A DNA stretch of 49,008 nucleotides. Origin: Streptomyces sp. TRM64462 (lineage in GTDB: Bacteria; Actinomycetota; Actinomycetes; Streptomycetales; Streptomycetaceae). The DNA lies in assembly GCF_013362995.1 (NCBI RefSeq), contig NZ_JABWDV010000273.1, forward strand, positions 1 through 49,008. Direction: 5' to 3'. Below, in pieces: positions 16,749 to 25,150 of this stretch. The position numbers were made by a program, and so were the translations under genes. Numbering within the stretch: position 1 is the first letter of the stretch; the number at the start of each line of letters is the position of its first letter. The notes under the pieces were generated by a model. It made no database searches, was not told the origin of the DNA, and saw only the letters and a program-made list of their open reading frames with translations.

Positions 16749-18302
16749 ATGACCCGTTCCACGCCCGGCAGCCCGACGCCCGGCAGCCCCACGCCCGGCC
16801 CGATGCCCGGCAGCCCCACGCCCGGCCCGATGCCCGGCATCCCGACGCCCGCCGGCCCAGGGCCCGCCAGCTCCGCGCCGTGCCCCGCCTCCCGCAGAAG
16901 CGTGATCGCCGCCGCCCTGGCGGCCGCAGGCACCGCCGCCGTCGCCTCCACGGCACCGGCCGCCGCGGCTCCACCCAGCACCAGCACCAGCACCACCACC
17001 ACCACCACGCCGCCCGCGGACGCGGCCGCCGGCCGGGAGCCCGCGCAGTCCGCGCAGTCCGCCACGGCACGCGTCGAGAACCGCTTCTGGACGTCCTTCA
17101 CCGACTGGCGCTCCGGCACCGCCCACGGCGTACGCGCGGTCGGCGGCCGCCGACCCGGACTGGTCCTCGCCGCCCCGGCAGGCCGCACCGACTACACCGA
17201 CCCGCACACCGGCCGTACCGCCGCCTGGGACTACGCGACCTGGACCTCGCCCCGGCACACCTGCGCCGTCCCGGCCACCGAGCTGATCCCGTCCTGGAAC
17301 GCCCACACGCCCGCCGGCACCTGGATCGGCGTCGAGCTGTCCTGCCGCTACTCGGACGGCACCGACACCCCCTGGTACGTCATGGGCCGCTGGACCTCCG
17401 GCGACGGGGACGGCGACATCCGGCGCACCTCCGTCGACGGCCAGACCGACGGCAGGAGCAGCGTCTGGACCGACACCCTCGCCGTCAAGGACCCCGCGAG
17501 CGGCCTGCGCATCACCTCGTACCGCCTCCGCCTCACCCTCTACCGCGCCCCCGGCAGCGGGCGCACGCCCACCGTGTGGCGGCTCGGCGCCATGGCGTCG
17601 GACATCCCGGACCGCTTCACCGTCCCGGCCTCCGTGCCGCGCGTGGCCCGCGAGCTGGCGGTGCCGCGCTACTCGCAGAACACGCACATCGGCCAGTACC
17701 CCGAGTACGACAACGGGGGAGAGGCGTGGTGCAGCCCCACGTCCTCCCAGATGATCATCGAGTACTGGGGCCGCCGCCCCACCCCCGAGGACCTCGCCTG
17801 GGTGAACCCGGACTACGCCGACCCGCAGGTCTGCCACGCCGCCCGCTTCACCTACGACCACCAGTACGAGGGCTGCGGCAACTGGCCCTTCAACGCGGCC
17901 TACGCGGCCACGTACGACGACCTGAACGGCGTCGTCACCCGCCTCCACTCGCTCGACGACCTGGAGACCCTGATCGCGGCGGGCATCCCCGCGATCACCT
18001 CCCAGTCGTTCCTGGAGGAGGAGCTCACCGGCGCCGGCTACGGCACCGCCGGACACCTGATGACCGTCATCGGCTTCACGGCGGAGGGCGACGTCATCGC
18101 CAACGACCCGGCGTCCCCGTCCAACCAGGCCGTACGCCGCGTCTACAAGCGCCGCGAGTGGGAGACCATCTGGCTGCGCACCAAACGCCACAACGCCGCC
18201 GGCAAGGTCGTCTCCGGCACCGGCGGTGTCTGCTACCTGTACTGGCCGGCCCACCCGACCCCCGCCCAGCGCCGCGCCCTGGCGGCCGTCGGCATCTGCT
18301 GA
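16749..18302 (+). CDS. Secreted C39-like cysteine peptidase
   Basis: A protein of 517 residues from ATG 16749, or 534 from GTG 16698. The ATG is preferred because GGGGG lies about 8 bases before it. The first 45 residues are PGSPTPG-type repeats. A twin-arginine-like signal (SRRSVIAAALAAAG to APAAAA) and a Thr-rich linker follow. A beta-rich N-domain covers about residues 110-290, then a C39-type peptidase-like domain with Cys in GGEAWCSPTSS near 326, His in GTAGHLMTVIGF near 434 and Asp in ANDPASP near 451. Substrate unknown. The Tat call is an inference: only SRR precedes the hydrophobic stretch. Confidence 0.9.
   Translation: MTRSTPGSPTPGSPTPGPMPGSPTPGPMPGIPTPAGPGPASSAPCPASRRSVIAAALAAAGTAAVASTAPAAAAPPSTSTSTTTTTTPPADAAAGREPAQSAQSATARVENRFWTSFTDWRSGTAHGVRAVGGRRPGLVLAAPAGRTDYTDPHTGRTAAWDYATWTSPRHTCAVPATELIPSWNAHTPAGTWIGVELSCRYSDGTDTPWYVMGRWTSGDGDGDIRRTSVDGQTDGRSSVWTDTLAVKDPASGLRITSYRLRLTLYRAPGSGRTPTVWRLGAMASDIPDRFTVPASVPRVARELAVPRYSQNTHIGQYPEYDNGGEAWCSPTSSQMIIEYWGRRPTPEDLAWVNPDYADPQVCHAARFTYDHQYEGCGNWPFNAAYAATYDDLNGVVTRLHSLDDLETLIAAGIPAITSQSFLEEELTGAGYGTAGHLMTVIGFTAEGDVIANDPASPSNQAVRRVYKRREWETIWLRTKRHNAAGKVVSGTGGVCYLYWPAHPTPAQRRALAAVGIC
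16761..16853 (+). repeat. 27-bp degenerate repeat coding PGSPTPG units
   Basis: A unit close to GATGCCCGGCAGCCCCACG + CCCGGCCC is repeated about three times, and shorter ACGCCCGGCAGCCC copies precede it. It encodes the PGSPTPG/PMPG repeats at the extreme N-terminus of the C39-like peptidase, before the signal peptide. Confidence 0.75.
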
Positions 18303-18444
18303 GCCGCCCGGGGCCCCGGGGAAGCGGCGTGGACGTGAGCAACGTCTCTCCCCCGGAGGCCCCGTGCGCTGGCATGGTGGAGGGCCCCGGGGGGCTCGGG
18401 GGACATGGGGACCGTCACCGCCGTACGAACCGGAGCCAGAAGCC

Positions 18445-18600
18445 ATGACCGCAGCCGCCGCCACCGTCACCGCCCCCGCACGTGCCCGTTCCCGCACGGG
18501 AGGCCCGAAGGACGACGGCCCCGGGCTGCTGGAGCACGCCCTGGGATGGGTTCTCGTCATTGCCTTCGCCGTGCTGGTCACCCGCCTCGGCCTGCTCTGA
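18445..18600 (+). CDS. 51-residue single-pass membrane protein (SCO1431-like)
   Basis: The ATG at 18445 opens a 51-residue protein with an Ala/Arg-rich N-terminus, the block RTGGPKDDGPGLLEHALGW and one C-terminal transmembrane helix (VLVIAFAVLVTRLGLL). The layout and the GGPKDDGP block match the small actinobacterial family I remember as SCO1431-like membrane proteins. Function unknown. It follows the C39-like gene on the same strand after 142 bases containing C/G-rich palindromes, so cotranscription is uncertain. Confidence 0.75.
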   Translation: MTAAAATVTAPARARSRTGGPKDDGPGLLEHALGWVLVIAFAVLVTRLGLL

Positions 18601-18812
18601 CCGGCTCCGCGCCGGCCTCCGCACGCACGAAGTGAACGAGCGTTATCGACGGGAGCCACCCGATCGGGCATACTCGTGCCGCCACAGCCGCTGATCTGCC
18701 GTTTCCGTGATCCGGACGGGCAGCATCGGCGCTGCAGTGAGACCCGGCGGCGCCGCCCTCATCCCCTCGCGCGCGACCGCCGCAGCGCCCGATCAGGGAG
18801 GAGAGCCGCCCC

Positions 18813-19985
18813 ATGTCCGACCGCGCCCCGCAGCCGGTGGAACGTCAGCTGCCCACCGAGGAGTCCAGGGACCTCATCGCGCTCGTGCGCGACATCGTCC
18901 AGGGGGAGGTCGCTCCCCGGGCCGCCGAGGAGGAGGACGCCGGGCACTTCCCCCGCGACGTCTTCAGGGTCCTCTCCGAGGCGGGCCTGCTCGGCCTGCC
19001 GTACGACGCCGGACTCGGCGGCGGCGACCAGCCGTACGAGGTGTACCTCCAGGTCCTGGAGGAGCTCGCCGCGGCCCGCCTCACCGTCGGCCTCGGCGTC
19101 AGCGTCCACAGCCTGGCCTGCCACGGCCTCGCCGGTTACGGCACGAAGGAGCAGCAGGCCGAGCACCTGCCCGCCATGCTGGGCGGCGGCCTCCTCGGCG
19201 GCTACTGCCTGTCCGAACCCGCCTCCGGCTCCGACGCCGCTTCGCTCCGTACGAAGGCGGTGCGCGACGGCGACGACTGGGTCATCACGGGTACGAAGGC
19301 GTGGATCACGCACGGCGGGATCGCCGACTTCTACACGGTCATGGCCCGTACGGGCGGCGAGGGTCCGCGCGGCATCACCGCGTTCCTGGTGCCCGGCGAC
19401 GCCGAGGGGCTGTCCGCCGCGGCGCCCGAGAAGAAGATGGGCATGAAGGGCTCGCCCACCGCGCAGCTCCACTTCGACGGAGTCCGCGTCCCCGACGCCC
19501 GCCGGATCGGCGAGGAGGGCCAGGGCTTCACGATCGCCCTGTCGGCGCTGGACTCGGGCCGGCTCGGCATCGCCGCGTGCGCCATCGGCGTCGCCCAGGC
19601 CGCCCTCGACGAGGCGGTCTCCTACGCGCGGGAACGGCGGCAGTTCGGCCGCCCCATCGCGGACTTCCAGGGGCTGCGGTTCATGCTCGCGGACATGGCC
19701 ACCCAGATCGAGGCCGGCCGCTCCCTATACCTCACGGCCGCGCGGCTGCGCGACGCCGGACAGCCGTTCTCGCGGCAGGCGGCGATGGCCAAGCTGTTCT
19801 GCACGGACGCGGCGATGAAGGTCACCACGGACGCGGTCCAGGTGCTCGGCGGCTACGGCTACACCGCCGACTTCCCGGTCGAGCGCTACATGCGCGAGGC
19901 GAAGGTGCTGCAGATCGTCGAGGGCACGAACCAGATCCAGCGGGTGGTCATCGCCCGTCACCTCGCCGGGCCCGAGAGCCGCTGA
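18813..19985 (+). CDS. Acyl-CoA dehydrogenase
   Basis: A 390-residue flavoenzyme of the acyl-CoA dehydrogenase family, forming the alpha,beta double bond of an acyl-CoA and passing electrons to ETF. The FAD/substrate signatures are YCLSEPASGSDAASL and ITGTKAWITHGG in the middle domain, and QVLGGYGYTADFPVERYMREAK in the C-terminal helical domain. The catalytic Glu is expected in IVEGTNQIQR near the C-terminus. AGGGAGGAG precedes the ATG. Chain-length preference cannot be read. The 3' end overlaps a small opposite-strand gene. Confidence 0.95.
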   Translation: MSDRAPQPVERQLPTEESRDLIALVRDIVQGEVAPRAAEEEDAGHFPRDVFRVLSEAGLLGLPYDAGLGGGDQPYEVYLQVLEELAAARLTVGLGVSVHSLACHGLAGYGTKEQQAEHLPAMLGGGLLGGYCLSEPASGSDAASLRTKAVRDGDDWVITGTKAWITHGGIADFYTVMARTGGEGPRGITAFLVPGDAEGLSAAAPEKKMGMKGSPTAQLHFDGVRVPDARRIGEEGQGFTIALSALDSGRLGIAACAIGVAQAALDEAVSYARERRQFGRPIADFQGLRFMLADMATQIEAGRSLYLTAARLRDAGQPFSRQAAMAKLFCTDAAMKVTTDAVQVLGGYGYTADFPVERYMREAKVLQIVEGTNQIQRVVIARHLAGPESR

Positions 19986-20205
19986 CGTCCCCGGGCTGCG
20001 CCCACACGGGCGCCGCCGTGAGCCGGGTCCACTCCTGGTCGCGGCGGCCCGGGAGGGTCCGCCCGCAGTTCGCCCAGTGGCGCAGCAGCGCCCGGTAGAT
20101 GGGGGGATCGGCCGCCTGGGGAACCGATTCTCCGTAGCCCGGACCGGAGCCGGGAACCACCAGCCGGCCCCGGACGTAGCCGCTCGTCGAGTACAGGGAA
20201 GTCAT
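19948..20205 (-). CDS. Conserved small protein, unknown function
   Basis: An 85-residue product starting MTSLYSTSGYVRGRL and containing the Tyr/Trp-rich block DPPIYRALLRHWANCGRTLPG, followed by a basic tail. The composition (Tyr, Trp, Asn, Cys) is not that of a random antisense frame, and it resembles small Streptomyces hypotheticals I have seen. Its 3' end overlaps the acyl-CoA dehydrogenase end by 38 bases tail to tail. There is no strong ribosome site before the ATG, and longer starts exist upstream. Treat as probable, not proven. Confidence 0.55.
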   Translation of the reverse strand: MTSLYSTSGYVRGRLVVPGSGPGYGESVPQAADPPIYRALLRHWANCGRTLPGRRDQEWTRLTAAPVWAQPGDVSGSRARRGDGR

Positions 20206-20324
20206 ACTCAGGGCAACGGGCACCGGCGCCGCCGGGTCACCGCCGGCGGCAATAGGCCGCCAGTTCGCGCGCTCCCCTCCACGCGCCTCCCGCGACGCAC
20301 CGAGCGCCCCGGGACACACCTGAA

Positions 20325-20357
20325 ACCGCCCCGTGCGCAGCCGCGCACCGGGGCGGT
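20325..20357 (-). terminator. Hairpin terminator after the Cys-pair protein gene
   Basis: ACCGCCCC-GTGCGC pairs with GCGCACCGGGGCGGT around AGCC, a 14-bp stem with one bulged base. It lies 30 bases past the stop of the minus-strand gene at 20387 and is followed on that strand by TTTCA. It separates that gene from the small gene further left. Confidence 0.75.
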
Positions 20358-20386
20358 CCGTTCCTGTCGTACCGGTCTGGTGGGGG

Positions 20387-20848
20387 TCAGGCCGCCCGGC
20401 GCATCCGGGGAGCCCGCGACGCCGGCGAGAGCTGCGACGGCTGCGACGCCTGAGCCGTCTGAGCCGTCTGCGACGCCTGCGGCGAGGTCGCGCGGCGCAT
20501 CCACGGCACCTTGATCGGCCGCGAGCCGGGACCGCCCACGTGCGAGAACGGCTGCGTCCGCCAGTCGAAGCCCTGAGGGAGCGTCACCAGCAGGCCCATC
20601 TCCTGCTCCTGCGGCTCCGACGCCTCGTCAGCGGCCCGGGCGTCCGAGGCCGGCCGCCCGGACCCGGTGCACACCGACAGGACGAACGGGTTCCACGGCG
20701 TCGGGCACAGGGCGTGCTCCGGAAGGACGTCCTCGTCCGCGAGCAGCGCGATGGGCTGCGCGCAGTCCGGGCACATGACCCGGAACATCTCGAACGTGTC
20801 GTAGGCGTCGAGCTCTTCGGTCTCGACCGAATCAACAGGCTCCTGCAT
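20387..20848 (-). CDS. Conserved unknown protein with MCPDC motif
   Basis: A 153-residue protein starting MQEPVDSVETEELDAYDTFEMFRVMCPDCAQPIALLADEDVLPEHALC in pieces: an acidic N-terminus, then CPDC and a later C that could form a partial zinc site. A C-terminal half follows with GFDWRTQPFSHVGGPGSRPIK and a Gln/Ser/Thr/Ala low-complexity tail (QASQTAQTAQASQPSQ). GGGGGAG precedes the ATG at 20848. It is divergent from the lrp gene across a 202-base region with a Crp-like palindrome. No known family recognised; the tail encodes a short repeat-like GACGCCTGAGCCGTCTG pattern. Confidence 0.8.
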   Translation of the reverse strand: MQEPVDSVETEELDAYDTFEMFRVMCPDCAQPIALLADEDVLPEHALCPTPWNPFVLSVCTGSGRPASDARAADEASEPQEQEMGLLVTLPQGFDWRTQPFSHVGGPGSRPIKVPWMRRATSPQASQTAQTAQASQPSQLSPASRAPRMRRAA

Positions 20849-20962
20849 GGAGAATCTCCCCCTCAGGCGGGCCGACCAGGCATGCGGCCCCGACCACAGC
20901 AAGGATTTCCCTCCCCGCTCGGCAGGTAACCGTCCGGTCTCGAACCTCGGTGACCATGAACG

Positions 20963-20978
20963 TGTGGCGTTCGTCACA
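20963..20978. promoter_or_regulatory. Crp-like palindromic site
   Basis: TGTGG-CGTTCG-TCACA matches the Crp/FNR consensus TGTGA-N6-TCACA at nine of ten half-site bases. It lies in the divergent region, 115 bases before the minus-strand gene start and 73 bases before the lrp start. Streptomyces Crp binds sites of this form; which gene it would act on is not clear. Confidence 0.45.
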
Positions 20979-21038
20979 TGCCGCTCGCAGGTGCCGGTCC
21001 CGCACTCCGCCGACTGTGCCGGAAGGGGCCCGGGGCAA

Positions 21039-21050
21039 TAGGTTGACCGC
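21039..21050 (+). promoter_or_regulatory. Probable -10 box, leaderless start for the Lrp gene
   Basis: TAGGTT (21039-21044) sits 6 bases before the ATG at 21051 and no Shine-Dalgarno sequence lies at a usable distance. This is the arrangement expected for a leaderless transcript, which is common in Streptomyces. No convincing -35 box is visible. Confidence 0.4.
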
Positions 21051-21491
21051 ATGGAGGAGCTGGATCGTCAGATCGTCGAGTTGCTCGTCAAGGACGGGCG
21101 CATGAGCTACACGGACCTGGGCAAGGCCACCGGCCTGTCCACCTCGGCCGTGCACCAGCGCGTCCGCCGGCTCGAACAGCGCGGCGTCATCCGCGGCTAC
21201 GCCGCCGTCGTCGACCCCGAAGCGGTCGGGCTGCCCCTGACCGCGTTCATCTCGGTCAAACCGTTCGACCCCAGCGCCCCCGACGACATCGCGGACCGGC
21301 TCGCCGACATCCCCGAGATCGAGGCCTGCCACAGCGTCGCCGGCGACGAGAACTACATCCTCAAGGTGCGCGTCGCCACGCCCCTGGAACTGGAGAACCT
21401 CCTGACCCGGATCCGCTCGAAGTCCGGTGTCTCCACGCGTACGACGGTCGTCCTCTCCACCCCGTACGAGGCCAGACCGCCGCGCGTCTGA
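21051..21491 (+). CDS. Lrp/AsnC-family transcriptional regulator
   Basis: A 146-residue Lrp/AsnC protein: N-terminal helix-turn-helix (MEELDRQIVELLVKDGRMSYTDLGKATGLSTS in pieces, recognition helix SAVHQRVRRLEQRG) and a C-terminal RAM/ACT-like ligand domain with IPEIEACHSVAGDENYILKVRV. Such proteins form octamers or hexadecamers and respond to amino acids. It is followed after 55 bases by a YtcJ-type amidohydrolase, which may be a target or just a neighbour. The ligand is unknown. Confidence 0.94.
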   Translation: MEELDRQIVELLVKDGRMSYTDLGKATGLSTSAVHQRVRRLEQRGVIRGYAAVVDPEAVGLPLTAFISVKPFDPSAPDDIADRLADIPEIEACHSVAGDENYILKVRVATPLELENLLTRIRSKSGVSTRTTVVLSTPYEARPPRV

Positions 21492-21546
21492 GCCCGGGCA
21501 CCGCCCCTCGTCCGCGGGCGTCCCGGCGCTGTCTACGCTGGTCACC

Positions 21547-23172
21547 ATGACCGAGCGCGAACACCGGACCGTGCTGCTGCGCGGTGGAGACGTCCACAGC
21601 CCCGCCGACCCCTTCGCCACCGCGATGGTGGTCGAGCGCGGCCATGTCGCCTGGGTGGGTTCCGAAGGCGCCGCCGACGCCTTCGCCACGGGCGTGGACG
21701 AGGTGATCGACCTCGAAGGTGCCCTGGTGACGCCCGCGTTCACCGACGCGCATGTGCACACCACCGCCACCGGCCTCGCCCTCACCGGCCTGGACCTGTC
21801 GGCCGCCCGCACGCTGGGCGACGCCCTCGTCCTCGTACGGGACTTCGCCGCCGCCCGCCCCGGCGACCGGGTCCTCCTCGGCCACGGCTGGGACGCCACG
21901 CGCTGGCCCGAGCAGCGGCCCCCGTCCCGTACCGAACTCGACGAGGCCACCGGCGGACGCCCCCTGTACCTGCCGCGCGTCGACGTCCACTCGGCGATCG
22001 TGACCACCGCCCTCCTCGACCTCTGCCCCGGCGTCACCGGCCTCGCCGGCTACCGGCCCGACGCGCCGCTCACCGGCGACGCCCACCACGCCGTGCGCGC
22101 AGCCGCCCACGCCGCCGTCACCCCGGCCCAGCGCGCCGAGGCCCAGCGCGCCGCCCTGCGCCACGCGGCGTCCCTCGGCATCGGCACCGTCCACGAGTGC
22201 GGCGGCCCCGCCATCTCCGACGAGGACGACTTCACGTCCCTCCTCGACCTGGCCCGCGAGGAGCCCGGGCCGCGCGTCGTCGGCTACTGGGCCGAGCACG
22301 TCACCGGGGAGAAGGACGCCCGCCGCATCCGCGAACTCGGCGCGATCGGCGCCGCCGGCGACCTCTTCGCCGACGGCTCCCTCGGCTCCCACACCGCCTG
22401 CCTCCACGAGCCCTACGCCGACGCCCCGCACACCGGCACCGCCCACCTCGACGCGGCCGCCGTCGCCGCCCACGTCACCGCCTGCACCGAGGCCGGCATC
22501 CAGGCAGGCTTCCACGCCATCGGCGACGCCGCCGTGACCACCGTCGTCGACGGTGTCCGCGCGGCCGTGGAGACGCTCGGCCCGGCCCGGATCCGCGCCG
22601 CGCGCCACCGCGTCGAGCACGCCGAGATGCTCACGCCCGAGACCATCGCCGCGTTCGCGGAACTCGGCCTGACCGCCTCCGTCCAGCCCGCCTTCGACGC
22701 GGCCTGGGGCGGCGACGACGGCATGTACGCCCAGCGCCTCGGCCCCGACCGGGCCCGCGCCCTCAACCCGTACGCGGCCCTCCTGCGGGCCGGCGTGCCC
22801 CTGGCGTTCGGCTCGGACAGCCCCGTCACCCCGCTCGACCCGTGGGGCACCGTGCGGGCCGCCGCCTTCCACCGCACTCCCGAGCACCGCATCTCCGTAC
22901 GGGCCGGCTTCACCGCCCACACCCGCGGCGGCTGGCGGGCCGCAGGCCGGGACGACGCCGGGGTCCTCGTACCGGGCGCTCCCGCCGACTACGCGGTCTG
23001 GCGCACCGGTGACCTGGTCGTGCAGGCCCCCGACGACCGGGTCGCCCGCTGGTCGACCGACCCCCGCTCCGGGACGCCGGGCCTGCCCGACCTGACCCCG
23101 GGCGCCCCGCTGCCGGTGTGCCTCCGGACGGTGGTCGCCGGCCACACGGTGTTCGTCCGACCGAACGAGTGA
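21547..23172 (+). CDS. YtcJ-type amidohydrolase
   Basis: A 541-residue metal-dependent hydrolase of the amidohydrolase_3/YtcJ group. Metal ligands are expected in AFTDAHVHTTATGL (HxH), in the later GFHAIGDAA and HRVEHAEML histidines, and in FGSDSPVTPLDPW (Asp). The N- and C-terminal strands form the composite beta domain. The ATG at 21547 is the start that gives the expected RGGDVHSPADPF opening. The family hydrolyses C-N bonds of varied substrates. It sits directly downstream of the Lrp-family gene, hinting at an amino-acid-derived substrate, but this is inference only. Confidence 0.92.
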   Translation: MTEREHRTVLLRGGDVHSPADPFATAMVVERGHVAWVGSEGAADAFATGVDEVIDLEGALVTPAFTDAHVHTTATGLALTGLDLSAARTLGDALVLVRDFAAARPGDRVLLGHGWDATRWPEQRPPSRTELDEATGGRPLYLPRVDVHSAIVTTALLDLCPGVTGLAGYRPDAPLTGDAHHAVRAAAHAAVTPAQRAEAQRAALRHAASLGIGTVHECGGPAISDEDDFTSLLDLAREEPGPRVVGYWAEHVTGEKDARRIRELGAIGAAGDLFADGSLGSHTACLHEPYADAPHTGTAHLDAAAVAAHVTACTEAGIQAGFHAIGDAAVTTVVDGVRAAVETLGPARIRAARHRVEHAEMLTPETIAAFAELGLTASVQPAFDAAWGGDDGMYAQRLGPDRARALNPYAALLRAGVPLAFGSDSPVTPLDPWGTVRAAAFHRTPEHRISVRAGFTAHTRGGWRAAGRDDAGVLVPGAPADYAVWRTGDLVVQAPDDRVARWSTDPRSGTPGLPDLTPGAPLPVCLRTVVAGHTVFVRPNE

Positions 23173-23685
23173 CATGGGGACGCCCCGGAGGATGAGCCCG
23201 TCGCGGGCCCGCTGCGCCGCGGCTTCCGCCGCGACCTGCGGATCTTCCTCGCTGACCTGGCCGTTCGTCCAATCGCCGCAGGTGGGGCGGGTGTTGACAG
23301 ACAGCGGTCGGCGGCGGGTAGGTTCGGCCGGGTCCACCGAGGACGCCCCACCGGCAGAGCCTGCCCGCAGCCGCCGAGCGCCGCTGGATCGTGGGGTGGT
23401 GTGCCGCACCGGCGCACCACCACTGGGAGCCAGGTTCAGTGCCCGCGCCGCGCGGCGGGGGACGGCGGCTCCGGCAGGGAGTCCCCCCTGACCGCCCCAC
23501 GAGGGCACGGGGGAGGGTGCGACCCGGGTGGGGCCCGGACGTTCAGTAGACAACGGCTCTCGGACGACCCGCAGCCAGCGGGCCCCAAGGTCGGCCCGAA
23601 GGACGCCGGGCCCCCAGGACGGCCCCGTCACGTACCCGCGGCCTCGCTATGGTGGGGTCCTGCGCACAGGACGTAAGGGGCAGAA
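23173..23685 (+). other. 513-base interval with a promoter but no clear gene
   Basis: Between the amidohydrolase stop and the mannosyltransferase start I see no ORF with a ribosome site and Streptomyces-like coding pattern. It holds a TTGACA/TAGGTT promoter at 23294-23324 and a GGTGGTG-type stem-loop around 23393-23430. A perfect inverted repeat GTCCTG-CGCA-CAGGAC lies at 23657-23672, just before the GTG start. It could be a long 5' leader or hold a small RNA. Confidence 0.5.
23294..23324 (+). promoter_or_regulatory. Candidate HrdB-type promoter
   Basis: TTGACA (23294-23299) and TAGGTT (23319-23324) are good vegetative sigma-factor boxes, although the 19-base spacer is one or two bases long. 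A transcript starting near 23331 would give the mannosyltransferase gene a leader of about 355 bases. Confidence 0.5.
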
Positions 23686-24459
23686 GTGAACGACGGCGGT
23701 CAGGGGCAGCGACGGTACGGCCCGCTCGGCAACGCCTTGGTGATCATCCCGACCTACAACGAGGCGGAGAACATCAAGCCGATCGTCGCCCGGGTACGGG
23801 AGTCCGTGCCGGACGCGGACATTCTCGTCGCGGACGACAACAGCCCGGACGGCACCGGCAAGCTCGCCGACGAGCTGGCCGCCGATGACACGCACGTGCA
23901 CGTTCTGCACCGCACCGGCAAGGAGGGCCTCGGCGCCGCCTACCTCGCGGGCTTCCGCTGGGGCATCGAGCACGGCTACGGCGTCCTCGTCGAGATGGAC
24001 GCCGACGGCTCCCACCGGCCCGAGGAGCTGCCCCGGCTGCTCACCGCCCTGAAGAGCGCCGACCTGGTGCTCGGCTCCCGCTGGGTGCCCGGCGGGCGGA
24101 TCGTCAACTGGCCGAAGTCCCGCGAGTTCCTGTCCCGGGGCGCCAGCGTCTACTCACGGCTGCTGCTCGGCGTACCGATCCGTGACGTCACCGGGGGCTT
24201 CCGGGCGTTCCGCAAGGAGACCCTGGAGGGCCTGGGCCTGGAGGACGTGGCGTCGCAGGGGTACTGCTTCCAGATCGACCTGGCCCGGCGTGCCGTCGAG
24301 ACCGGCTTCCATGTGGTCGAGGTGCCGATCACGTTCGTGGAGCGGGAGCACGGCGACTCGAAGATGAGCCGGGACATCGTGGTCGAGGCGCTGTGGCGGG
24401 TCACCGCGTGGGGCGTCGGCACCCGGGCGGGCCGCCTGCTGGGCCGCAAGCGGCTCTAG
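23686..24459 (+). CDS. Polyprenol monophosphomannose synthase
   Basis: A 257-residue GT2-family dolichol-phosphate-mannose synthase-like protein that would transfer mannose from GDP-mannose to polyprenyl phosphate at the membrane, feeding protein O-mannosylation and extracytoplasmic mannosylation. Motifs: VIIPTYNEAENI, ADDNSPDGT, EMDADGSHRPEEL (metal-binding DAD), VLGSRWVPGG and GGFRAFRKETL. There are no C-terminal membrane helices, so it is the bare catalytic type. GTG start after AAGGGG. In Streptomyces this gene supplies donors for Pmt-type O-mannosylation; the pmt gene itself is not in the window. Confidence 0.95.
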   Translation: MNDGGQGQRRYGPLGNALVIIPTYNEAENIKPIVARVRESVPDADILVADDNSPDGTGKLADELAADDTHVHVLHRTGKEGLGAAYLAGFRWGIEHGYGVLVEMDADGSHRPEELPRLLTALKSADLVLGSRWVPGGRIVNWPKSREFLSRGASVYSRLLLGVPIRDVTGGFRAFRKETLEGLGLEDVASQGYCFQIDLARRAVETGFHVVEVPITFVEREHGDSKMSRDIVVEALWRVTAWGVGTRAGRLLGRKRL

Positions 24460-24463
24460 GCAC

Positions 24464-24491
24464 CGGTCTTACGCCGTCGGTCTTACGCCGT
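24464..24491 (+). repeat. 14-bp perfect tandem repeat
   Basis: CGGTCTTACGCCGT is repeated twice head to tail immediately after the mannosyltransferase stop and 30 bases before the FxsA start. No function is evident; it may be a slippage duplication. Confidence 0.8.
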
Positions 24492-24520
24492 TCTGTCGCC
24501 GCCCCAGGCACACTGGGGGC

Positions 24521-25114
24521 ATGACGACCGGTGCACCCACTCCTCTCGCCCGTAGGCGCTCCCGCGCCCGCACCCTCGCCCCTCTCGGCATCGCCGCGTG
24601 GCTGGTGCTGGAGATCTGGCTGCTGACCCTCGTGGCCGGCCAGGCCGGCGGCCTCGCCGTCGTGGCCCTGCTGCTCGGCACGGGGGTGCTCGGCGCCGCC
24701 GTGATCAAGCGGGCCGGGCGGCGTGCGTTCACCACACTGACGGAGACGCTGCAGCGGCAGCAGGCCGCCGCGGCGGGTGCCGGCGCCGCCGGGTCCCCGG
24801 CGGCCGGCCGGGGCAGCGAGAGCAACGGTCTGCTGATGCTGGGCGGGCTGCTGCTGATGCTGCCGGGCCTGGCCTCGGACGCTGTGGGCCTGCTCCTGCT
24901 GGTGCCGCCCCTGCGGACGGCGCTCGGCGGGTACGTGGAGCGGAGCCTGGACCGCAGGATGCGGGCGGCCGCGCCCGGCTCGTTCGGCGACGCGTTCCAG
25001 CAGGCCCGCATACACCGCCCGGACGGCAAGGTCGTCCCCGGCGAGGTCGTCCGCGAGGACACCCCGGCGGAGCCGCGCCCGGACGAGGGCCCGCGTCCGC
25101 CCCTGACCCCGTGA
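24521..25114 (+). CDS. fxsA: FxsA family membrane protein
   Basis: A 197-residue membrane protein of the FxsA/YtzA family: two N-terminal helices (about residues 20-65, LEIWLLTLVAGQAGG, LLLGTGVLGAAVI), an Ala/Gly-rich loop, and a third hydrophobic region LLMLGGLLLMLPGLASDAVGLLLLVPPLR. A basic then acidic Pro-rich tail follows. FxsA takes its name from suppression of F-plasmid exclusion of phage T7; its cellular role is unclear. The gene follows the mannosyltransferase on the same strand and ends at a strong bidirectional terminator facing rbpA. Confidence 0.9.
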   Translation: MTTGAPTPLARRRSRARTLAPLGIAAWLVLEIWLLTLVAGQAGGLAVVALLLGTGVLGAAVIKRAGRRAFTTLTETLQRQQAAAAGAGAAGSPAAGRGSESNGLLMLGGLLLMLPGLASDAVGLLLLVPPLRTALGGYVERSLDRRMRAAAPGSFGDAFQQARIHRPDGKVVPGEVVREDTPAEPRPDEGPRPPLTP

Positions 25115-25150
25115 CCCGGTGACCCCGTGACGTGACGCGTCCGCACGGGA

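Noticed and set aside
21361..23631. A 756-codon minus-strand frame opposite the amidohydrolase
   Set aside because: Its product is a Gly/Ala/Arg-rich antisense translation; the amidohydrolase on the other strand has clear motifs.
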